Shown: piece by piece, positions 8,579 through 17,635 of the stretch
Layout of the letters: each line of letters starts with the position of its first letter
Position numbering within the stretch: the first letter of the stretch is position 1
Program-made: the position numbers and the translations under genes
Origin: JAWPMT01 sp965267435
GTDB lineage: Bacteria; Bacteroidota; Bacteroidia; Cytophagales; Cyclobacteriaceae
Direction of reading: 5' to 3'
Length of the DNA stretch: 64,000 bases
Assembly (NCBI GenBank): GCA_965267435.1
Contig: OZ253960.1
Span: forward strand, 1,860,001-1,924,000
Notes under the pieces: model-generated
Seen by the model: the letters and a program-made list of their open reading frames with translations, nothing else
Databases searched by the model: none
Told to the model about the DNA's origin: nothing

Positions 8579-8905
8579 ATGAAAGGAGAATACCTGGGTG
8601 AATTCGAAGAGCTGGTGCTACTCACCGTTGGCGTTTTGGGAGACGATGCTTATGGCGTGGCGATCAGCGACGATTTGAGGGAGCGGTCAGGTCGCAAACC
8701 GAGTATTGGGGCGCTGCACACTGCCCTTACAAGGCTCGAGGACAAAGGATACCTCACGTCCAGGATGGAAGAGGCCACGCCCGATCGACGAGGCCGACGC
8801 AAGCGATTCTACTCGCTCACCGCCTCTGGTGTGAAGGTACTACGGGAAGTCTATGACCGGCGTACGGCCATGGTTCGACTGATCCCTAACATCCTTGTCG
8901 AATGA
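8579..8905 (+). CDS. PadR family transcriptional repressor (module 1)
   Basis: A 108-residue winged-helix protein. The N-terminus 'MKGEYLGEFEELVLLTVGVL' and 'GDDAYGVAISDDLRERSG' are the PadR opening helices. The recognition helix is in 'SIGALHTALTRLEDKGYLTS', followed by the wing 'RRGRRKRFYSLTASG'. PadR proteins are dimeric repressors that often respond to phenolics or membrane-active drugs. The stop codon overlaps the permease ATG in an ATGA, so both are translated from one message. The direct repeats immediately upstream are the likely self-binding sites. Confidence 0.93.
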   Translation: MKGEYLGEFEELVLLTVGVLGDDAYGVAISDDLRERSGRKPSIGALHTALTRLEDKGYLTSRMEEATPDRRGRRKRFYSLTASGVKVLREVYDRRTAMVRLIPNILVE

Positions 8906-11559
8906 AGCCCATGGATCCTCCGGCGATACTCCAGCGGTTCTTCCGGTGGTTTTGCCACGACGCCCATCTCGAGGGGCTCGAAGGCGATCTCTATGAGATA
9001 TTTGACCGGCGCGTGGAGCGACAAGGAGCTTTCATCGCCAGGTGTCTCTATATCATCGACATGGTCACCCTCCTAAGGTCATCGGTCGCAAGGCCGCTCA
9101 AGCGAAACTCAAAACTCAACAACATGGGAATACTTAAGAACTATATGAAGACGGCGGTCCGTCTGGCATGGAAGCGCAAGAGCTTCTCAGCTATCAACCT
9201 GATAGGTCTCACTATCGGAATCACGTGCGTAACATTCATCTCCCTATACGTCAACGACGAACTGGGTTACGATAAACACATTTCCAATACGGAGCTTAAA
9301 TACCGCTTTTTCAATGTAGTCGAACGGGAAGGTGGCAACCAGGGGAACTACCCTATCGTCCCTCCCATGTATGCTGTCAGCGTCCGAGAAAACTTCCCCC
9401 AATTCGAGAAAGTAGGTCGTGTACTGGCCGACTACGGGGGTACGATCTTCAACGTGGGCGACCGGGCGTTCTCAGAGAAGAATGGCATCTACGCCGAGCG
9501 TGAGGCGATCGAGATATTGGATCTGGAGCTCATAGCAGGAAGTCTCGAAGACCTATTGGCGCCCAAAAAAGTCTTGCTATCACAATCCACTTTTCAGAAA
9601 TTCTTTGGCGACGAACCCTTCGACGGGCAAACCCTCCAGCTAACACGCAGTACGCTGGACATCGCCGGGATCTACAGGGACGTCCCCTCTCAAGCACACC
9701 TGCGGCCGGATTACATCTTCTCATTCGAATGGCTAGAAGAGGGCGTGTCGGAGTCTCGAATGAAGTCATGGAGGTGGCAGCAGTTCTTCACCTATTTTGA
9801 GCTGAAAGAAGGCACAGATCCTGAATTGCTCGAGGGAGAATTTCAGAAATATGTCGCAGGTATCGCCCACCCCATCACTTCAGAAGTTGGCCTCACTTAT
9901 CTGCCCTACTTCCAAAAGCTGCCTGACATACATCTTCATTCCTCCAATTTCCAATGGGAGATTGCCGAGGTCGGCAATTACGAATCGATCTTGTTCCTCT
10001 CCATGGCAGCGGCCATCATTCTACTGATTGCCTGTTTGAATTTCATCAACCTGACCACGGCCCAGTCCATCAAGAGGGCCAAGGAGGTGGGCATCCGAAA
10101 ATTCGTCGGGGCCAGCCGTACACAAGTCCTGACGCAGTCCATCATAGAGTCCTTTCTCTACTGCCTGACAGCAGGCGTGGTCTCTGTGGGATTGATTATC
10201 CTGGGACTGGAATCGTTCAACCAATTTGCCGGCAAGTCCTTCCTGATGACTGATGTTTTCAGCTGGGCAAACATCGCTATCATGATTTTGGGCATCCTGA
10301 CTTTGTCCCTGGTGTCGGGTTGGTATCCTGCGCTTGTGGTAATGAAATTTCAGCCCCTGGCCGTCCTCCATGGCAGTGGCGCGGTCCGATTGGATATGGG
10401 CGGCAGAAGATTTCGCTTCGACGGTCAGCTGCTTCTCGTTGGCGGCCAATACGTCTTGTCGATTGGTCTGATACTGGTAGCCCTCATCTTCAGCGATCAG
10501 TACCATTATTTGCTCAATAGGGACATGGGTTTCAACAAGGACAACCTGCTGACCATACCACTGACCCGGGACATGCGAAAAGATCTGGATGGGTGTCGTG
10601 CGGCTTTCTCAGGGCATAGCGGCATCGATGCCACTTCCTTCTGCTATGGTGTACCCGGTGATATTGTCGCTGGAGACGGCGCCTTCTTTCCGGAGCTGAT
10701 TGACTATGAATTGTCCTCCAACATGTTCCTGGTGGACGATCAGTACCTGGAGGTCATGGATATCGAGGTGATAGCGGGAAGAGGCTTCTCTTCAGACCTT
10801 GCCAGCGATGCCTCCGGTGCGTTCCTTGTCAACGAGACTGCCGTTAAAAACCTTGGACTCGATGCACCCGAAAAGGCGCTTGGAACGACAGTGAGGTGGA
10901 AAATGTGGGCAGCAGAAGACAGCTTCAAAGTCGGACGTGTCGTGGGAGTCGTACGCGACTTCAACTACAAGAGCCTTCACCACGAGGTAGAGAATGTCAT
11001 TCTGCACATCGAGCCCTCATTTGTCACGAGCATCGTGATCAGACTCAACGGCAATGAACTCCCGCAGACGCTCGATTTCGTAGAAAGTGCCTATCGCGAA
11101 TTTGAGCCGACGCGGCCATTTGAGTACCAATTCGTGGATCAGTCCTTTGCGCGCTTCTACGAGGCTGAGCTCAAACTGGAGAGGCTATTCACTTTGTTTG
11201 CCATGCTCGCCATACTGACAGCCGTCATCGGGCTCTATGGACTCGTTAGCTACTCCGTATTGAGCCGCAGCAAAGAGATCAGCATCCGCAAAGTCCTGGG
11301 CGCCGGAGCCGGTATGATCTTCCAATTGATCGCTCAGCGGTACGTTGTGCTTGTGTTAGTCGCCATGGCGATTGCACTTCCTCTCTCCTACTATCTCGCC
11401 TCCTCATGGTTGGAGAATTTCGCCTACGCTATTGACGTCTCAATGAATGTATTTGTCAAAGTAGCGGCGATCACGCTGATATTGACATTATTCACTGTCG
11501 GATATCAGGCGCTACGCGGCGCTTTGGCCAATCCCGCTGACCGGCTGAGAAACGAATAA
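8902..11559 (+). CDS. FtsX/MacB-type ABC transporter permease with N-terminal prefix domain (module 1)
   Basis: An 885-residue protein. Residues 1-~75 form the small cytoplasmic prefix seen in Bacteroidota permeases of this group, with the signature 'LEGLEGDLYEIFDR'. A first membrane helix follows (~95-117), then a MacB-like periplasmic domain, an FtsX three-helix block starting ~362 ('AAAIILLIACLNFINLTTAQ') with the coupling motif 'RAKEVGIRKFVGASR', then a second copy of the same layout ending 'RSKEISIRKVLGAGAG' and the C-terminal motif 'ANPADRLRNE'. Such double-length permeases work with a separate MacB/LolD-type ATPase, which is absent here. Likely roles are export of, or mechanotransmission against, membrane-active compounds. 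It is regulated by the coupled PadR. Confidence 0.93.
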   Translation: MKPMDPPAILQRFFRWFCHDAHLEGLEGDLYEIFDRRVERQGAFIARCLYIIDMVTLLRSSVARPLKRNSKLNNMGILKNYMKTAVRLAWKRKSFSAINLIGLTIGITCVTFISLYVNDELGYDKHISNTELKYRFFNVVEREGGNQGNYPIVPPMYAVSVRENFPQFEKVGRVLADYGGTIFNVGDRAFSEKNGIYAEREAIEILDLELIAGSLEDLLAPKKVLLSQSTFQKFFGDEPFDGQTLQLTRSTLDIAGIYRDVPSQAHLRPDYIFSFEWLEEGVSESRMKSWRWQQFFTYFELKEGTDPELLEGEFQKYVAGIAHPITSEVGLTYLPYFQKLPDIHLHSSNFQWEIAEVGNYESILFLSMAAAIILLIACLNFINLTTAQSIKRAKEVGIRKFVGASRTQVLTQSIIESFLYCLTAGVVSVGLIILGLESFNQFAGKSFLMTDVFSWANIAIMILGILTLSLVSGWYPALVVMKFQPLAVLHGSGAVRLDMGGRRFRFDGQLLLVGGQYVLSIGLILVALIFSDQYHYLLNRDMGFNKDNLLTIPLTRDMRKDLDGCRAAFSGHSGIDATSFCYGVPGDIVAGDGAFFPELIDYELSSNMFLVDDQYLEVMDIEVIAGRGFSSDLASDASGAFLVNETAVKNLGLDAPEKALGTTVRWKMWAAEDSFKVGRVVGVVRDFNYKSLHHEVENVILHIEPSFVTSIVIRLNGNELPQTLDFVESAYREFEPTRPFEYQFVDQSFARFYEAELKLERLFTLFAMLAILTAVIGLYGLVSYSVLSRSKEISIRKVLGAGAGMIFQLIAQRYVVLVLVAMAIALPLSYYLASSWLENFAYAIDVSMNVFVKVAAITLILTLFTVGYQALRGALANPADRLRNE

Positions 11560-11618
11560 TACCAAAAGGTTCCTCGTTCAAGTCGAACCTGGAACCTTGA
11601 ACAAGAAACCTGAAAACC

Positions 11619-14264
11619 CTACTCGCTCCTCAGCATTTTGACAGGATTGACAAACGCCAACTTCAGGGCCTGGTAGGAAACCGTGAGAAATACGAGCCCC
11701 ACGGTAACTCCACCTGCCAACACAAAGTACATCGGGTTGATATCCACGTGGTAGGCAAAGCTTTCCAGCCAGTTGCGAAGTACGAGGACTGCCACGGGCA
11801 CACCGATCAGGAAAGCCACACCGATCAGGATCATGAAGTCGCGTGAAAAGACCTGTATAATGTGAGGAATAGATCCGCCGAGTACTTTTCGGATGCTCAT
11901 CTCCTTGGCACGCTGATTCACAACATAAGTAGCCAGCCCAAACAAGCCCACACAACTCATCACGATCGCGATGTATGTGAAGATATTGAACAAGGTGGCG
12001 GTATTTCTGTCAGCCTCGTAAAGCATGCTGAGGTCATCTTCGAGGAAAGAAAAAGCAAACGGTGTCGCACTCAGGTCTTGCCATTTCGCTGTCACCTGAT
12101 CCAGAACGGCCGCCGTCCGCTGGCCATTGATTCGGATGACCGTATTGCCAGGAATGAACTGCGAATTGCCATTGAATATCACCATAGGGCCAATCTCAGA
12201 ATGCAGTGAATAGAAGTGGTAGTCCCTGACGACACCAATGATATTGAGCTGCTGCGCATTGGCTCCAGTTACATTGTTGATAAATTTCAAGCCCAGCACC
12301 GATTCGATGTCCCGACCCATCGCCAGCGCGGCGCTTTCATTGACCAGCACATTGAGAGAATCATTGAACTCTCGGGAAAATCCACGACCAGACAGTACTT
12401 CCATGTTCATGGCCTGTAAATAGTCGTCATCGATAGTAGAGGTATTGACGCGGAGATCAGCAATCGTCGGATCACTCACCTCGAAGACGTTGCTACCATG
12501 GAAGATGCCCGGAACCATATTCGAACCACCCAACGCCTCGACACCCGCCATGCTTCGGACGTCATTGACAAATGCATCGTAATTACTGCCCAATCGGAAT
12601 GATTGCTTTACTACCATCAGGTTGTCTTTGCTGAAGCCAAGGTCCTTGCTACGCAGATAATCCATCTGGCTGGCAGCGATGATCGAGCCTGAGATCATGA
12701 CGATAGACATTAGGAACTGCACGACGATCAGCGTATTCCGAAGCCATACACCCCCCGAACTGGATTTGTAACTGCCCTTCAGTACACGAGATGGCTGCAG
12801 TGCACTGATCGCCAGGGCGGGATACAAGCCAGACAGCAGCCCAACGATGGTTATTGCAAGGAAAATTCCCACGATGGCCAAAGGCGCTGCAAGGGCGTCG
12901 AAGGCAAGGGAGGTCCCCAGGAGTCGGTTAAACTGAGGAATAAAGGCCCACAAAAATAGAATAGCCAAGGTGGCCGCGATCAAGCAAACCACCAATGACT
13001 CGGTCAGAAACTGATGAATGAGTGTGCGTCGGTAAGACCCTAAAACTTTGCGAATACCTACTTCTTTGGCGCGCTCAGTGGATCGCGCAATAGAGAGGTT
13101 GATGAAGTTGATCGCTGAGATCAGGAGAATGATCATCGCGATAGCGGAAAGCACATAGATGTAAGCAATGTCACTGTTGGGCTCGATCTCTACATCCGTT
13201 TTGGAGTGTAGGTGAATACTCGTGAGGGGCTGCAGGAAGTATTCAAAAGCATGGCCTTCTTCCTTCCAGTTCGCGCCGATCGCGGTGGCAAGGCTCGCAC
13301 CCCCATAGGTCTCTACCATGTCATCAAACTTGGCCTCCAGGGCCATGGGGTCAGCATCCTCTCTCAGCCGGATGTAGGTATTGATCCACGGGCTGGTCCA
13401 GTTGTCACTGCTCTCCGCCGCATCCAGAAATCCCAGGGAAGTAGTCGTACCCAGCACATCAAAATGAATGTGTGAATTGGCGGGAATGTCTTCAATCACC
13501 CCGGCGACCACCAGGGAGCTATCATTGGACAATAGCTGCCGCCCGATGACGTCAGTATCGCCAAAGTACTTCAGGGCTGTGGACGCGGTCAAGATGACAT
13601 TGTCCTCTTCGTCCAATGCTGTCCCCGGATCCCCATGAAGGAAGGGATAGGAGAAGACGTCAAAGAACAGCGAGTCCGCGAACAGGTACCGCGTTTCGAC
13701 AAAGGATTTCTCATTGTCGGGAAATGTGACCGTGATCTCGTTTTGGAAGAACAACCGATGAATCCGTGTGGCCAACTCCACCTCGGGATAGTCGGCGTTC
13801 AGCACTGGTGCTATTCGGACTCCGGAGGTGCCAAAGTCTTTCGTACGACCGGGATACACCCGGTGCAGCGCTACGCGATAGATGCGCTCACTGTCATCGA
13901 AAAACTTGTCATAGGAGGTTTCAAACTGGATGTAGATACCTATCAGCAGCACACTGGCCAGCCCGACGGCCAGCCCCATGATGTTGATAAAAGCATACAC
14001 TTTGTTGCGCATCAGATTGCGCGTCGAAATCTTGAGATGATGAAAAGTCATGGGAATGCGTCCTTGTCTATTGAGTTTTTTGAGAATATGTGGTCGAAGG
14101 AATCGCAATGCCTCCCACCAGTAAATAAGTCTTGCGGGCCTCCCTGCCGCCCGATTGTCTTCAAATTGCTCCGCCAGGTCTCCGAGTATTTCATCGACCC
14201 AACAGCCATCGCACAGTCGATGGATCAGGGCAGTCGCCCATTTCGGTGGCTGCACCTTGCTCAC
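11619..14264 (-). CDS. FtsX/MacB-type ABC transporter permease with N-terminal prefix domain (module 2)
   Basis: About 881 residues. I place the start at the GTG at 14264, because its GTGA overlaps the PadR stop exactly as ATGA does in the sister modules; a longer frame reaches an ATG at 14303 but overlaps PadR by 43 bases. The prefix signature is 'VDEILGDLAEQFEDN'. Then come membrane helix 1 ('VYAFINIMGLAVGLASVLLI'), a periplasmic domain, the FtsX block with 'RAKEVGIRKVLGSYRR', and a second half ending with 'RAKEMSIRKVLGGS' and the tail 'VNPVKMLRSE'. It converges on module 1 with about 60 bases between. No ATPase gene is adjacent. Confidence 0.92.
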   Translation of the reverse strand: MSKVQPPKWATALIHRLCDGCWVDEILGDLAEQFEDNRAAGRPARLIYWWEALRFLRPHILKKLNRQGRIPMTFHHLKISTRNLMRNKVYAFINIMGLAVGLASVLLIGIYIQFETSYDKFFDDSERIYRVALHRVYPGRTKDFGTSGVRIAPVLNADYPEVELATRIHRLFFQNEITVTFPDNEKSFVETRYLFADSLFFDVFSYPFLHGDPGTALDEEDNVILTASTALKYFGDTDVIGRQLLSNDSSLVVAGVIEDIPANSHIHFDVLGTTTSLGFLDAAESSDNWTSPWINTYIRLREDADPMALEAKFDDMVETYGGASLATAIGANWKEEGHAFEYFLQPLTSIHLHSKTDVEIEPNSDIAYIYVLSAIAMIILLISAINFINLSIARSTERAKEVGIRKVLGSYRRTLIHQFLTESLVVCLIAATLAILFLWAFIPQFNRLLGTSLAFDALAAPLAIVGIFLAITIVGLLSGLYPALAISALQPSRVLKGSYKSSSGGVWLRNTLIVVQFLMSIVMISGSIIAASQMDYLRSKDLGFSKDNLMVVKQSFRLGSNYDAFVNDVRSMAGVEALGGSNMVPGIFHGSNVFEVSDPTIADLRVNTSTIDDDYLQAMNMEVLSGRGFSREFNDSLNVLVNESAALAMGRDIESVLGLKFINNVTGANAQQLNIIGVVRDYHFYSLHSEIGPMVIFNGNSQFIPGNTVIRINGQRTAAVLDQVTAKWQDLSATPFAFSFLEDDLSMLYEADRNTATLFNIFTYIAIVMSCVGLFGLATYVVNQRAKEMSIRKVLGGSIPHIIQVFSRDFMILIGVAFLIGVPVAVLVLRNWLESFAYHVDINPMYFVLAGGVTVGLVFLTVSYQALKLAFVNPVKMLRSE

Positions 14265-14590
14265 ACAAACTTGAATAGGTCCTCGACCGCGATCTTCTGC
14301 CAAAGCGACTGGCGCACCTCATGCAGCTCCTGTACCACGTCCAGGCCCTTGCCCGTAAGGGTAAAAAGTCGCTTACTGCGGCCTCCACGCTTTTGACTGC
14401 TCCCGCCCATCTTGGACTGCAGTAAGCCGGATTGCTCCATGCGGTAGAGGATGGTATGTATCGTTCCGAGCGACATACCCTTGCCCCTCTCCTCTTTGAT
14501 CGTCTGTTGAATAGCGTAGGCATACGCATCGGGATGTAGCGCCCCGACTGTCAGCAATACCAGCTCCTCCTGAGTACTGAGGTCTGTCAT
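14261..14590 (-). CDS. PadR family transcriptional repressor (module 2)
   Basis: 109 residues from the ATG at 14590. A longer frame upstream is rejected because the PadR domain begins right here ('STQEELVLLTVGALHPDAYA'), matching the length of the other two PadR proteins. The recognition helix is 'SLGTIHTILYRMEQSGLLQS', with the wing 'KRGGRSKRLFTLTGKG'. It is more diverged than modules 1 and 3, which open with MKG-(T/E). A perfect 9-base palindrome lies directly upstream of its start. It is translationally coupled to the downstream permease through a GTGA overlap. Confidence 0.92.
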   Translation of the reverse strand: MTDLSTQEELVLLTVGALHPDAYAYAIQQTIKEERGKGMSLGTIHTILYRMEQSGLLQSKMGGSSQKRGGRSKRLFTLTGKGLDVVQELHEVRQSLWQKIAVEDLFKFV

Positions 14591-14593
14591 ATC

Positions 14594-14619
14594 ATTTGTT
14601 TTGTACTCAAAAAACAAAT
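14594..14619 (-). promoter_or_regulatory. Perfect palindrome upstream of PadR 2 (candidate operator)
   Basis: ATTTGTTTT - 8 bases - AAAACAAAT: two perfect 9-base arms, ending four bases before the PadR start codon. The 8-base spacer recalls the ATGT-N8-ACAT dyads described for PadR repressors, which suggests autoregulation. It differs in layout from the tandem repeats of the sister modules but shares the ACAAA core. Confidence 0.55.
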
Positions 14620-14711
14620 AAAAGGTTGCGCTTTTTTGATGGTTTGGGGCCTCCTGCCGAGATTCTTGCGATTGATTGGAATATTGATCGATCTTTCCTC
14701 CTCTCGTCAGG

Positions 14712-14790
14712 ACCGGGCTATCCACTCTACCTTCGGCCGCGCTGTCTACCCGCCAGGCCATGCCGGGTGCCGTTGCTATCCCTGGCCTAA
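14712..14790. repeat. Possible REP-like intergenic hairpin element
   Basis: This GC-rich stretch begins ACCGGGCTATCCACTCTACC and ends with GCTATCCCTGGCCTAA. Inside is a short stem ACCCG...CGGGT. From memory, many Bacteroidota genomes carry intergenic elements with a 'GGGCTATCC...(hairpin)...ATCCCT' frame between genes, and this resembles them. Only one copy is visible in the window, so the repeat status is unproven. Confidence 0.3.
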
Positions 14791-14858
14791 TAAATCAGAG
14801 AAAGGACAACTATCCCAAATTCAACATTCAATCATTCAAAACATTCAACATTCCTCCA

Positions 14859-17069
14859 CTACTGTTGCTCAGTACAGAAGTCCACCTGCACATTTAAACC
14901 ATGATTGGAGTGATAGCGAAACTCCCCGTTGATCTGCCGCGTCAGGCCGTAGATCAATTGGAAACCTAGCTTCTCTGATTCCGACGGCGAAAAGCCCTCA
15001 GGTAAGCCAGGCCCATTGTCTTCTACCTCCACGCGATACCTCTTATCATCCAGACGCTTCAATTCTATGCGCATTTTGTTCTGCCTATCAGCTTCGAAGG
15101 CATACTTGAACGCGTTGGTGATCAGCTCATTCAAGATGAGCCCTACAGGTATGGCCAGATTCAGCTCCAGAAAGATGTTCTCCACCTGCGTATCGATTTT
15201 CGCAATAGCCCTCTTTCCCGCGAAAGACTGCTCTATCTCCCTCACGATCTCCTGGATAAATCGGTGCGCGTGCACCTTCTCCATATTACCAGATTGGTAG
15301 AGGTTTTTGTGAATGATGGCCATGGAGTTGACGCGGTTTCTGGTCTGCTGGAGCACATCCCGGCTCTCCTGGTCCTCCACCATCACTTGGGCAGAGTTCA
15401 ACAAGCTAAGAATGATCTGGAGGTTGTTCTTCACGCGGTGGTGTATCTCCTTGTACAGCGTTTCTTTTTCACGGAGTGTATCGGTCAAATGACTTGCCAG
15501 CGTATTGAGCTGCTCGTTCTGGCGATTGAGGTCCTGGTTGATTCTCCTACGCTGCATAACAAGCCAGAGGATATAAATGATGATCACAATCGCCACCACC
15601 ACCGAAGCCACTGCGACATTGCGCATCCGCCTTTCCATCGCCAGATTGGCCTGATACATCCGCTCCCTCTCTGTGGCAATCAATTGGGACGTCTCCTCCT
15701 CCTGTTCCAGGGTCATGCGGTAGCGCAACACAGCGATCTCAGTGATGTTGCGGGCACTCAAAATCTCTCTGTTCAGTTCCTTCTCACGCTGCTGGTACCC
15801 ATAGGCGCGACGGTATTGTCTAAGGTCGGCGTACAGCTCACCCAGGAAACCACTCGTGGTCATCTCGTGATTGCGTATGCCCTTCTGCTGAAACCATCGA
15901 TTGGATTCTCTCAACAAGGCTTCCGCTCTTCTGTAGGCCCCTTCCACCTGAGCCATCTTGCCTAGGTATGCTTTGGCCAAGTAAATATCACCTTGCGTCT
16001 CCGCCAGGTCTCCGATATCGATGCACAGCAGATAGTGTTCTTTCGCGGGTTCAAACTCATCCATGATGAAGTAGTAGTAGCCCATATTCTCATGCATGCT
16101 GCTCAGTGCGGGCTGGAACTCCTGTCGCTCAAAAATGCCAAGGGCCCTGTCATAGTACCACTCCACACTGTCCATATGCCGGCGCAGCAGATTGCTGCCA
16201 ATGGCCTGGTACGACTCCGCCATGGCCACGGAGTCACCCCGCTCCCGACGAAGACCCAATGCCTTCCGATAATACTCCGCCGCACGTTCATGATCCTCGA
16301 TGGCCGAATAGATCAATCCAACATTTTGGCAGTAGGAATCCACCAAAAACGCGTTGCCACGTCGGGCGTAGGCCTCCTGATAATAGGTGAGCGCATCGAC
16401 AAGGTCTGACGTGCGGTACGCGATTCTCCCCAGTTCAAAGTAGATCAGCGCAAAGAGCGTGGAGTCGCGGCTGCCATCATCCAACCTAAGGGCGTCTCTC
16501 AGCAGACTGCGAGCACTATCGAACTGGTCCCTTGCGTAGTAGAGAGATGACAGCGCTTTGACCGTCTTCAGTTCCTTCTTTACTTGCGCAGACCGTTTTC
16601 GAAGCTGTCGGCTTTGCTCATAATGATAAATGGCACTGTCGGATGGACCTAGCCGCGAATAGCACAGCCCCAAATTGTAATGGGCTGAGGCCACATTGTT
16701 CTGGTCACTCGCGGCAATCGAGCTCCGAAGAAACTCCCGATAGTAAACCATGGCGGAATCATAATCACCCAGGCGATACTGGATGATCCCAAGCTGATTG
16801 GTTGATGCCTGCACGTGCGCGTCATATCCGGTGGACACAAATAGGTTTCGGGCGGAAAGCATGTCCCGCGTGGCTTCGTCATACGCACCAGTTCGGAACG
16901 ACGCCTTGCCACGATCGAATAAGATCCGGCCTTCACCAAACAGATATCCAATCGCCCTGGAGGCCCGCAAAGCTTCCTGAATCGGCCGTTCGCGCAGAGA
17001 GTCCACTGACAACCTACGGTATCTGGCGATCATTGTATCCACCTCAGCAGAACCCACCTGCCCGAACAC
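14859..17069 (-). CDS. TPR-repeat membrane sensor histidine kinase (HisKA_2 type)
   Basis: About 736 residues from the GTG at 17069. A run of tetratricopeptide repeats covers most of the first 430 residues ('GIIQYRLGDYDSAMVYYREF', 'ASAHYNLGLCYSRLGPSDSA', 'AEYYRKALGLRRERGD'). A coiled region, one membrane helix ('VAVASVVVAIVIIIYILWLV') and a HisKA_2 domain with the phospho-acceptor His in 'EIHHRVKNNLQIILSLL' follow, then a HATPase domain with the N-box 'LILNELITNAFKYAF' and G-box 'VEDNGPGLPEGF'. The frame stays open upstream to 17129 and encodes a signal peptide, but that stretch has no ATG, GTG or TTG (see findings). No response regulator is adjacent. It diverges from the PadR 3 gene. Confidence 0.88.
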   Translation of the reverse strand: MFGQVGSAEVDTMIARYRRLSVDSLRERPIQEALRASRAIGYLFGEGRILFDRGKASFRTGAYDEATRDMLSARNLFVSTGYDAHVQASTNQLGIIQYRLGDYDSAMVYYREFLRSSIAASDQNNVASAHYNLGLCYSRLGPSDSAIYHYEQSRQLRKRSAQVKKELKTVKALSSLYYARDQFDSARSLLRDALRLDDGSRDSTLFALIYFELGRIAYRTSDLVDALTYYQEAYARRGNAFLVDSYCQNVGLIYSAIEDHERAAEYYRKALGLRRERGDSVAMAESYQAIGSNLLRRHMDSVEWYYDRALGIFERQEFQPALSSMHENMGYYYFIMDEFEPAKEHYLLCIDIGDLAETQGDIYLAKAYLGKMAQVEGAYRRAEALLRESNRWFQQKGIRNHEMTTSGFLGELYADLRQYRRAYGYQQREKELNREILSARNITEIAVLRYRMTLEQEEETSQLIATERERMYQANLAMERRMRNVAVASVVVAIVIIIYILWLVMQRRRINQDLNRQNEQLNTLASHLTDTLREKETLYKEIHHRVKNNLQIILSLLNSAQVMVEDQESRDVLQQTRNRVNSMAIIHKNLYQSGNMEKVHAHRFIQEIVREIEQSFAGKRAIAKIDTQVENIFLELNLAIPVGLILNELITNAFKYAFEADRQNKMRIELKRLDDKRYRVEVEDNGPGLPEGFSPSESEKLGFQLIYGLTRQINGEFRYHSNHGLNVQVDFCTEQQ

Positions 17070-17238
17070 GGTAGTGCACTGAGCCCAGCAAAGACTCAGA
17101 AGGAATATGGTTGGCCATCTGACGATGATTCAAAACTAGGGATCCGCACTGCGTTCCCCCTACTGAAGTAAGTACATTCGACCACAACGTCGCTTACTGG
17201 TCAGGAATGGATGTCTTTAGGATCATTAAATATATTTC

Positions 17239-17291
17239 ATACAAATACTGAATAAATGCAGGTTTATTTTTTATACATTTGGTGAATAAAT
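17239..17291 (+). promoter_or_regulatory. Tandem direct-repeat operator and promoter of the third PadR/permease module
   Basis: ATACAAATACTGAATAAAT (17239-17257) and ATACATTTGGTGAATAAAT (17273-17291) agree at 15 of 19 positions, 34 bases apart. The second copy contains TACATTTG (17274-17281), an exact match to the Bacteroidota -7 consensus TAnnTTTG, so a protein bound here would block RNA polymerase. The PadR start lies eight bases further on. The element resembles those of the first module and of the orphan permease. Confidence 0.6.
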
Positions 17292-17299
17292 AGATTGCA

Positions 17300-17635
17300 A
17301 TGAAAGGAACGAACCTTGGTGAGTTCGAAGAAATCGTGCTCCTAACGATTGCGTCCCTGTTGGATGACGCTTACAGCGTAAGCATCACGGACCGTATCAA
17401 AGAGGTCACCGGTCGCACGACCAAACTAGGAGTTGTCCATGCCGTACTCCACCGTCTGGAAGGCAAAGGCTACATCTCATCGGACCTTGGTGAACCCACC
17501 AAAGAGCGTGGCGGTCGACGGAAGCGATTCTTTCAAATTTCCAAGTCTGGCAAAGTGGCTTTGCTTCAAGCCAAAGCGCAGCGCGACAAGTTCTGGGATA
17601 CCATTCCCTCCATCGTTTTTGAGGGCTTGAAATGA
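17300..17635 (+). CDS. PadR family transcriptional repressor (module 3)
   Basis: A 111-residue winged-helix protein that starts 'MKGTNLGEFEEIVLLTIASL' and is clearly paralogous to the module 1 PadR. The recognition region is 'KLGVVHAVLHRLEGKGYISS', with the wing 'ERGGRRKRFFQISKSG'. Its stop codon overlaps the permease start as ATGA. Tandem repeats carrying a perfect -7 element precede it. It lies divergently from the TPR kinase, and the two genes share a 160-base control region. Confidence 0.93.
   Translation: MKGTNLGEFEEIVLLTIASLLDDAYSVSITDRIKEVTGRTTKLGVVHAVLHRLEGKGYISSDLGEPTKERGGRRKRFFQISKSGKVALLQAKAQRDKFWDTIPSIVFEGLK

Noticed and set aside
13635..14396. 253-codon plus-strand frame across permease 2 and PadR 2
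   Set aside because: It is antisense to two clearly real genes, and its translation has no domain features.
15264..15965. 233-codon plus-strand frame inside the TPR kinase
   Set aside because: It is opposite to the HisKA/TPR coding region; the His/Leu-rich product is typical of an antisense shadow.
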